Of a stretch of DNA of 27,417 bases, positions 21,310-27,417 are shown piece by piece; position 1 is the first letter of the stretch, and each line of letters opens with the position of its first letter. Both the position numbers and the translations under genes were made by a program. Where the stretch lies: NCBI GenBank assembly GCA_022925895.1, contig JAKSYS010000753.1:1-27417 (forward strand). The letters are read 5' to 3'. The notes under the pieces are model-generated. The model had not been told where the DNA came from, did no database searches, and was given only the letters and a program-made list of their open reading frames with translations. This stretch comes from Fragilaria crotonensis (taxonomy: Eukaryota; Bacillariophyta; Fragilariophyceae; Fragilariales; Fragilariaceae).

Positions 21310-21797
21310 CACGATAATAGGATATGCTTGTTGTTTGTGATTAGATTGGCTGCTTGGTGAGTTTGTGAGTAATAAGGCGCAGACAAAAAACTTTGATTCT
21401 TTTACCAAAATAAAAAACGGATGGACGTCAAATTGTGGAGGAAGAAAGGGCACAGTCAAACGAGCATAACAACGTCTTTTTCCCTTGTGCAAAGAAACAA
21501 TTCCGTGTTAAAGAATGCAGGCTATCAGAAAAAGAGATACAGAAATACGACCTAGCATAAATCGATGAAGTGGCATTTTTGTATGAAGGTTTGCTACATA
21601 TATCCGTGAACCAAAACTGAGTTTTCAGAAGTCGGGTGACGTTTACATAATTATCCGGATAGAACATCTGTCAATCACAAAACTCCGAAAACCCATGAGA
21701 ACAATGAAAACGTTAAAACTTCCAGTATTTAGTACTAAGGCATAAATAAATAGCAATAATTTTGCCAGTATATGTGAAAATGTTATCAGAACTATTA
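21310..21797. other. right subterminal / transposase promoter region of inner element
   Basis: No gene is supported. It holds the transposase promoter and the right subterminal DNA. AACTCCGA at 21681-21688 is the inverted copy of the TCGGAGTT motif found twice near the left end. Confidence 0.5.
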
Positions 21798-21825
21798 TTA
21801 AACCTCAGATGTGCCCCCTTAGATG
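21798..21825. repeat. right terminal inverted repeat of inner element
   Basis: Reverse complement of 10183-10210 with one mismatch; followed by the duplicated GA at 21826-21827. Confidence 0.9.
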
Positions 21826-21827
21826 GA

Positions 21828-21977
21828 GATGTTGTGAACTTGTCTTTCGTCTTCACAATGGCATCACTTCAGGATCCATCAAGTCTGTTCTTCACATGCC
21901 AGGGAATGATCATGGCATTTCTATTGCGATTTAGATTTGATCCAGCAGCTTCACCTCGCACCATGGCAATCCGGTAA
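21828..21977 (+). pseudogene. BAH-like diatom transposon gene, 3' fragment
   Basis: Continues the protein broken off at 10182. The frame GAT GTT GTG reads DVVNLSFVFTMASLQDPS and then FFTCQGMIMAFLLRFRFD, a strongly patterned hydrophobic block. It ends at a TAA at 21975-21977 after only about 50 codons, much earlier than I would expect for this protein. In the last 110 bp the opposite strand is also open, as the tail of the minus-strand gene. The two genes therefore appear to have been joined tail to tail by a deletion that removed both C-termini. Confidence 0.6.
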
Positions 21978-24707
21978 TTGTTTAGAGCCCTGAGCCACAA
22001 GGTTTTCCGACCTTCATCGATCACACAGAGATCGATAACTTTATCAAGTGAATCGATGACACGGCGTGTTCGGACATTGTCCATAGTGATTGGACCAAGT
22101 TCCTTTTTCTTAGGATCGTAAGGACACATCCATTGGCAGGGGTCATCCTCACTTCCAAGAATTGCTCGATTCATCAAGCTTTCTATGTCGGAAATAAATC
22201 TTGACACTCTTTTGCCTTCCGCCTTCATGTCATTGTACAAACACTTCTTTTTAGCATTCGACAGCCCCTCGATAAAGGCCATTGTCATGAGCTTTATGCC
22301 ATTGCGGTTCTCCATGTGGAGAACACACGGGAGAGTTTGCATTAACACAAAGTATGCACCTTCCCTTACCTCGCCATGGGAGATTTCTTTGCTAAGCCTA
22401 TTGATTGTCGATTCGCCTATCAAAGCATGTCGCAGCATTTCTCGGCGCGTCTCCAAGCTTCCATTTATATCAAGCCCTCGAAGGATAAGTTCGTTTGTTG
22501 TTAGCTGAGAATATGATTGTCGTTGCGTTGCGTTTGTGGGACAAAAATGAATCGACAGCGGGTCACAAGTTGCTTGAGCTTTGAGATGGAACGATGACTT
22601 CGACATCAAAACGAGTCATCCGTGATTCCGCTTGTATCTCCTCAAGTGCCCCTTCCAACATAGATAGAAGCTCTCGTACTTCCTCCTGCATGGACTCAAC
22701 TTGTTCTGGTGTTGCAGTTGGTTTGTGAAAACACATCCACTCGGGATCAGAGGAGTGCTCATTGCACCATCGGATACATGTTGTATTGTTGGGAGTAGCC
22801 AACTCGTCCGATTCAGTTGCACAACAAGTGCAAGGAAGAGTATGTACTTTTGCGGCACCGCCCTTGCAAAGGCCCTTCCACTGGGCCGATAAATCGCAGT
22901 TGGTCATGCAAGAAAATGGCTTAAAGTCCTCCATCTCCTTTGGCATTGTTGTTGTGTCGGAAAGGTCATCGAGAAATTAAAACAATGCCCCAAACTCAGT
23001 AAAGGTCTCCTTCGTTTCCCGCCCCATCATTATTTTCAATGGTATGCACAAATTCCGAGACTGTGCACTCATTGTGAGTGGATCATCTAGTAAGGGTCGC
23101 TTTGTTGAAGGACATCGGGCAGCAAGATCTGTGATCTTGACTCCACCAGCAATAATCGACAAATTTTTGGAGAGGGATGCTCCATCTATCGAAGACGCAA
23201 TAGATAAACTCCTTGTTTTCCCGATATCATCAAGATAGAATGCCTTTGTTATACACAGCATGGACTTTGCAAAGTCAAACTCGATAGACTCACCCTTCGT
23301 TGTTAGATTTGAAGTAAATGGACAAAATTGGCAAGCATACCACTCGACAACACTGGCTATTCTCTTGATCTCAGACTTTGAAGGAATGATGCTGCCTCGG
23401 AACCGCTTCACACCACAGGTCTCAACTCGACGCAAAACATCAATTCCTTCATACGACAGAGTCCCACCTGCCAAATCCATTTCTCGTAAGATGTTGTAGG
23501 GTGTGAAGACGTTTTCCCGAAAGTATTTCCGGGCTAGCTTCAACAAATGTGGCTGGAATGATGCATGATTCCATAACGCGTTTGCAACCAGAACGCCAGT
23601 GCGATTGGAATTCAAGCGTCGATTGTGTCTTCCCGTCACACCCCTGATGGCTTCCAAAACTGCATCTTGATAGGCTGTCGAGTTCTGTTGACTATTGCAA
23701 TTGTTGGTTGCCTTCATCTTGTCGGCACTGACGTCATCTCGCAGTTTCTTTATATCCCGAGCAAGTTTTAGATTCCATTTCTGAAGCATTTGTATCGTTC
23801 CCTTCAATTCCAGAATCAGGTCTGCATTTCGTTCTTCAGGAGACAAAACAGTTGCTGATTGTGCTGGTTGATTGTTGACTAAAGCACTGCAGTTCCCGCC
23901 ATTTCCACCTTGTCTGCTCCTATCAGAACCATTATTACAGTCGGTCGAATTGAAGATATTATGCGTTGTAGCGTTGACAGCATGGCCTTGAGTTGTCGTA
24001 CATTCAGGTACATTCAATGAAGTACTAGTAGTAGTAGTAGTGGCATGACCTTCTTCTTCCTCGAGTTCTAATTCACAGTTGTATGCTGCTACTACTACAC
24101 CATGTTGTCCTTCATGTTCATCGCCCATGATACTTGAACTAACACTGCCATCCTCACTGTCTGAATCCTTGTTGTTTGTAGGAAAAGTTGCTGCTGCTGC
24201 TGCTGCCACCGACTGCCTGCAATAGACTTTGCATAACGTTGTCGGGTGAGAAAATGATTCATGGTTTGCTACACAACCTAGCCGTGCTGACAGTCTAGAT
24301 GACTTTGTAACCTGATCAGGCGGTAGCGAGTCCCACACATCGCAAGGATGACAGAAGAAGAAGCCATTTCCTTGAAACGAAAAGTGGCGGGCAATCCCGT
24401 AGTCGGAACATGTTGGCTTCCTCTTCCCTCTGAGCAGTCGCTCTGTTTTAATTGGAGGAGTCCTTCCCACTCGATTCAGAGTACTGGGCGGAGTGGACAA
24501 TTCTTCTTCTTGCCGTATTTGAGCTCGTGTTTTTCTTGGTGTCCTTTGTGGTGTTGTACTTGTAAAACTGTTGTCAGCGCTGAATTCTCGCATGGACGCT
24601 TGGGTCAACTTCCTCTTCCTCCGTTTCCGTGTCGATTCGTTGCGTGCTGCACGCCCATACGATGCTTCTGTGTAGAAAACATCATGACCCGATCGTGTTT
24701 GGACCAT
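21869..24707 (-). pseudogene. transposase-like gene of a repeated diatom family, broken by a stop and a frameshift
   Basis: Reads from Met 24707 (MVQTRSGHD) on the minus strand. Order: basic N-terminus (RKRRKRKLTQ); Cys/His-rich block (FFFCHPCDVWDSLP, then CKVYC); Ala and acidic low-complexity; coiled coil (about ELKGTIQMLQKWNLKL); and a conserved core with RSLSIASSIDGASLSKN. After GALF an in-frame TAA (22977-22979) interrupts, and the same frame continues FLDDLSDTTTMPKEMEDF into a second Cys-rich region (LPCTCC, CIRWC). Near 22565-22600 the frame shifts to the stretch holding LPCVLHMENRNGIKLMTMAF and DKVIDLCVIDEG, and it ends at 21869. The Asp in SIDGAS and the acid in HMENR could be RNase-H-fold catalytic residues (inference). 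CAA to TAA would be a one-step origin of the stop. I remember the core as a many-copy diatom family, without a function. Confidence 0.72.
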
Positions 24708-25204
24708 GCCACTAGCAGCAAAGACCAACGAAGTGTTGGTTTGGTATGCAGGAGCAGGTGGTGCGACAAAGCAAGAAGAGATGGATAAGACACTGCTGGA
24801 GGGTGATAGCTTTCTTTACTTTGTTGTGAGAGAGTTTTGTGCTGTGCGATTTGCATGCATGGGTACGCCGTGTACGTAAAGATACGAACTACATCGAGAA
24901 TCAAACGCGTATCTTCTTCAACGACCCTCACGTAGAAGATCTGTACGATAAATCTTTTGAAAACCCGGATGTATCAATAAATTAACGATGACTTCAGGAA
25001 CTTGAGTCAAAACCTACTTTTGCACCCAGGCGAGTTATGCGTTTGCCATTGTACTCGTAATGGGAGCTTCCCATACCGTGTAGGAAGCTGTCATTACACG
25101 GGCTAACGCATAACTCGACTCGGTGCAAAACTAAGGCAGGATGCGCTTACTTAAGAAAACGCAATACTTAGAGGTGTTCGCGACCGTTACTGAGCGCGCG
25201 TTTT
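24708..25204. other. right flank of outer element, upstream of the broken transposase-like gene
   Basis: No gene is supported. It contains the putative promoter of the minus-strand gene and, at 25013-25136, a fold-back repeat. Confidence 0.5.
25013..25136. repeat. MITE-like fold-back repeat
   Basis: Two arms (25013-25074 and 25081-25136) are imperfect inverted copies separated by about 6 bp. The shared core CGAGTTATGCGTT is exact, and TTTTGCACC and AGCTTCC also pair. The hairpin would be about 55 bp long. No transposase frame is inside. It sits about 70 bp inside the outer element's right end. Confidence 0.75.
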
Positions 25205-25231
25205 GGGTCATTTCCCCCTTGGTCGCTATTG
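25205..25231. repeat. terminal inverted repeat, right end of outer element
   Basis: GGGTCATTTCCCCCTTGG continuing to CGCTATTG, the reverse complement of the left end 9515-9541 with a few mismatches. Confidence 0.65.
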
Positions 25232-25266
25232 ATATACTCCGAGTATTAGACAGTATTCATTTGATC

Positions 25267-25301
25267 CAGTACCCCAGAGTGGTCATACTCCGTAACAGAC
25301 G
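25267..25301 (+). repeat. direct repeat, right copy
   Basis: 35 bp identical to 9392-9433 apart from the 7-bp duplication in the left copy. It lies about 200 bp upstream of the membrane protein start codon. Confidence 0.85.
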
Positions 25302-25504
25302 GACGGACTCACGCACGCACACAATTAATTTATAATATAGTACTCGAGTACTCGGAGTAGGATATATAATACATGGATGGAAATTGTAGGGTTTTAGTCG
25401 GATATTTGTACATACATGTAATTCGAGATTCGAGTCCTTGTACCGGTAATCATTTTCGACTCGACATAATTCCATCCCTTTCAATCCGAAACAGATTCTT
25501 GACG

Positions 25505-26497
25505 ATGAGCACCTCTGACAGTAAAGCGTTGCCCACTGTGACAACCGGAAGTGCTCAAATGAGGTTCCCAATCCGAGCAGCTGCATTGACCTTACTGACA
25601 CTGATTTTGATGGCCTACTATCAAACGTTGGACACTACGTACGATGCCCTTGTAAGAGAATCAAAACCGGTGAATGAGACCTCTTCCGAGTTGACGACTG
25701 TGCCGTTAACGCCTGCTGCTGAATCTGCACACGAGGAAAAAAATCTTGTTGCGTTTGTAGCTCTTGGAACACAATCATCTATTCCAACAGTCCACCACAA
25801 TGTTCATTCGCACTTTATGGGATGGGATTGTGTTGTGTTCGTTCACAAAAATGAGTCCGAAATTTCACCCGATGACATCATGATGAAGGAGATTGGAACC
25901 AAGTGTTCCATTGTCCGACTGCCGGGATTGTATTGGAGTCATTTCCTGATAACTTTAACGCCGGAAATGGCTCAGCAGTACAAATACATTGCGGTTGTAC
26001 TGGATGACCTATTTGCGCCCACGCATGGTGACACTCCTGTCAACACGGTCAAACTTCTTCAACAAATGGAGCAGTATAATCTGTCGTCCATCTCACCAAC
26101 GATCAAGGGTTCCGTATGGCCAGCAACCCTGCCTCAAGAACGTTGTCTGTGGCATGCTCACCAAATTGAAACGTTCTTTCAAATATTCTCTCGAGACTTG
26201 TTCAACTGCTGGCGCTCGTTCATGCACTTTTCAAACTATCAAGGCTGGTGTTTGGATTTATGTTTGGACCAACAGCTCTGCCCTTCGATCAGTAGACTTG
26301 GCGTGGATGCTACGATGATAGCCTATCACATGGGCAACAGTGGGCCAGTGCGTGACTTTGTGCCTGAATCAGCACTGGTTGGGGTCAACCTGCCTGACGT
26401 TATGGATCGGCCAGTCACGTCAGGGGACTTGGCCTTGTGCGAACAACGGAACTGTTCTCTATACGTTCCAAGCTCAACGAAGTTACATTGTGATTAA
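25505..26497 (+). CDS. single-pass membrane protein, DUF707-like family
   Basis: 330 residues from Met 25505. An upstream in-frame Met at 25373 would add 44 residues and bury the membrane anchor, so it is less likely. A type II anchor spans about residues 24-39 (RAAALTLLTLILMAYY), pointing to the Golgi or secretory pathway. The lumenal part has GWDCVVFVH, CSIVRLPGLYWSHFL, a conserved YIAVVLDDLFAP with Asp167-Asp168, the SISP block and GWCLDLCLD. This layout matches the DUF707-like proteins found in plants and diatoms. Their VLDD-type motif looks like a nucleotide-sugar transferase metal site, but no activity is established. The final Cys residues probably form disulphides. Ends normally with TAA; no introns seen. 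The right direct repeat lies in its upstream region. Confidence 0.78.
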   Translation: MSTSDSKALPTVTTGSAQMRFPIRAAALTLLTLILMAYYQTLDTTYDALVRESKPVNETSSELTTVPLTPAAESAHEEKNLVAFVALGTQSSIPTVHHNVHSHFMGWDCVVFVHKNESEISPDDIMMKEIGTKCSIVRLPGLYWSHFLITLTPEMAQQYKYIAVVLDDLFAPTHGDTPVNTVKLLQQMEQYNLSSISPTIKGSVWPATLPQERCLWHAHQIETFFQIFSRDLFNCWRSFMHFSNYQGWCLDLCLDQQLCPSISRLGVDATMIAYHMGNSGPVRDFVPESALVGVNLPDVMDRPVTSGDLALCEQRNCSLYVPSSTKLHCD

Positions 26498-27417
26498 TGC
26501 TATAAACTCATGTGGAAAAAGTGCAACCCACCTCTGTACGCAGGTGCTGTCATGATTTGATTACCTGTGAATGCTCGAAGCCAAAATTCAAGTCACATGA
26601 ATGGAAGCACTCCCGCACTTTTTCCGGATCAAGTCGACGGAGAACACAAGAGCATTCCGTCCACAATTCCAATTCGGAATCTTGGTTGTGGCTTCGATGG
26701 ACATGGACGCGAGTGCCTCTCATGAGATCAGTGTCCGATTTGCATTGCAATTTATCACTACCATGCGATTGAGAACGACATTGCAGACCAAAGAAATGCA
26801 GCTCAATTGGAAGGGCTAATAACGGGAGCCATGGGACATGTCAAGACGTTGTATCCGTATGCCCGTGAGACGTTATGAGTGACATCGGCGTCCTGATGGT
26901 GCTACTCGTTGTGGACTGTGGCCTGTTAAATAGCATTGTTTGATACTGTAGTTCCATGTTTCATCTCATACAAGTAGAATCGGTATTAGTAACTACTGGA
27001 GTAGTATTTAGTAGTACATGGGTAGTAGCACGTACTACAGTAGTACTTGGAGTTCGCCCGTAGCTTTCTCCAGTGTTGGCGTTCCGAAATTGAAAAACAC
27101 TATGACGTCGCCGACTTCGCTGAGTACGTATAGAGTCCGTGTATGCTACTGGTACTGTGTACGGTATTTCTATCCTGTGAGGAGCAGCCTGAGATTCGTA
27201 GTTAAGGTAATGTGTAATTTAATTTACATAATAATTTATGAAGTCGATTTTTTTAGAAAACTCGATCGGCTCGATTAGTGGGACATCTCTACACAGCCTC
27301 CCTTGCGCCAAACCAACAAACGTCATACCTGTACCACCGGTTCCGTACCTGCTACATGGCCTACCATTCCCATATGTACTACATACTATAGGTATTTGCA
27401 TGACATACAGTATAGGG
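26498..27417. other. spacer without a supported gene
   Basis: Only broken coding-like stretches are visible. Examples are a plus-strand frame at about 26660-26870 with CGFDGHGRECLS and, after a stop, YHYHAIENDIADQRNAAQ. Around 26995-27050 the sequence is rich in AGTAGTAC words. No RNA gene or repeat of known type is recognised. Confidence 0.5.

Larger units (their letters stand above)
10183..21825. mobile_element. 11.6-kb Plavaka/CACTA-like DNA transposon with protease cargo
   Basis: The boundaries are 28-bp inverted repeats at 10183-10210 and 21798-21825, beginning CATCTAAGGGGGCA and ending ATCTGAGGTTTAA, with one mismatch. They are flanked by GA at 10181-10182 and GA at 21826-21827. Deleting the element and one GA fuses codon AGA to GAT GTT GTG and continues the interrupted BAH-like protein in frame. 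This is direct evidence that the boundaries and the 2-bp duplication are right. It carries three genes: a transposase (minus, 18391-21309), a three-exon gene (minus, 10587-11932) and a giant cargo gene (plus, 13311-18252). Short target duplications and long gene-carrying elements are known for CACTA-group transposons, but the termini do not begin with CACTA. Confidence 0.85.
9515..25231. mobile_element. outer degenerate transposon, interrupted by the 11.6-kb inner element
   Basis: Imperfect terminal inverted repeats lie at 9515-9541 (begins CAATAGCGACCAAAGGG) and 25205-25231 (reverse complement begins CAATAGCGACCAAGGGG). The first 13 bp are identical, and with one gap about 24 of 27 positions match. 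Without the nested element it would be about 4.1 kb. It contains a BAH-like gene (plus) and a transposase-like gene (minus). These converge and are both cut short where they meet near 21.97 kb. A fold-back repeat sits just inside the right end. No clean target-site duplication is visible, so the exact ends are provisional. The promoter regions of two ordinary genes flank it. The superfamily is not identified. Confidence 0.6.

Noticed and set aside
10183..21825. Maverick/Polinton or viral origin because of the adenain-like (Ulp1-fold) protease
   Set aside because: No protein-primed polymerase, retroviral-type integrase, packaging ATPase or capsid gene is present, and the transposase and short inverted ends fit a CACTA-group element.
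21762..21977. Separate small plus-strand gene starting at 21762
   Set aside because: Its first 22 codons lie in the transposon end and terminal repeat. Only from 21828 does it match the pattern of the interrupted BAH-like gene.
9392..25301. LTR retrotransposon with the direct repeats as LTRs
   Set aside because: The repeats are only 35-42 bp, lie outside inverted repeats, and there is no reverse transcriptase, integrase, primer-binding site or polypurine tract.
1..27417. tRNA, rRNA or CRISPR array
   Set aside because: Scanned for TTCGA-type T-loops and regular spaced repeats. The few TTCGA matches (for example near 25430) lack the rest of a tRNA, and no spacer-repeat pattern exists.

Overview
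The window looks like nuclear DNA of a diatom, probably a pennate species. The clearest marker is a minus-strand gene (8439-9199) whose N-terminus is a secretory signal followed by an A-F-P-P junction, the ASAFAP-type pre-sequence of diatom plastids. Supporting signs are single-exon or short-intron genes, introns with a GTACGT donor, a large AAA ATPase/helical-repeat protein, and transposon gene families of a kind I remember from diatom genomes but cannot check here.

Layout. (a) 0.2-3.6 kb: AAA-type signalling ATPase on the minus strand, with a tight cluster of frame breaks. (b) 3.6-5.85 kb: gene-poor DNA with decayed coding fragments. (c) 5.85-8.39 kb: DNA ligase I with an unusual UBA-like N-terminus. 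(d) 8.44-9.20 kb: plastid-targeted DUF2358-like protein, one intron, convergent with the ligase. (e) 9.5-25.2 kb: a nested transposon island. (f) 25.5-26.5 kb: single-pass membrane protein of a DUF707-like family. (g) 26.5-27.4 kb: no supported gene.

The island is a transposon within a transposon. The outer, degenerate element (about 9515-25231) has imperfect terminal inverted repeats. It carries two convergent broken genes: a BAH-like gene on the plus strand and a large minus-strand gene of a transposase-like family. Into the BAH-like gene an 11.6 kb element (10183-21825) has inserted, with 28-bp terminal inverted repeats and a 2-bp GA duplication. Removing the element and one GA restores the reading frame of the interrupted gene exactly. 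The inner element encodes a Plavaka/CACTA-like DDE transposase (minus), a three-exon minus-strand protein of unknown role, and a very large plus-strand protein. That protein combines a GNAT-like fold, an Ulp1/C48-type cysteine protease and a C-terminal Cys-His-Asp domain resembling a papain-like peptidase.

Many frame breaks lie at short homopolymers, and most are explained by a missing base. Some of the broken genes may therefore be intact in the living genome, and uncorrected sequencing error must be excluded before calling them pseudogenes. The strongest candidate for something undescribed is the inner element, with its acetyltransferase/double-cysteine-protease cargo.
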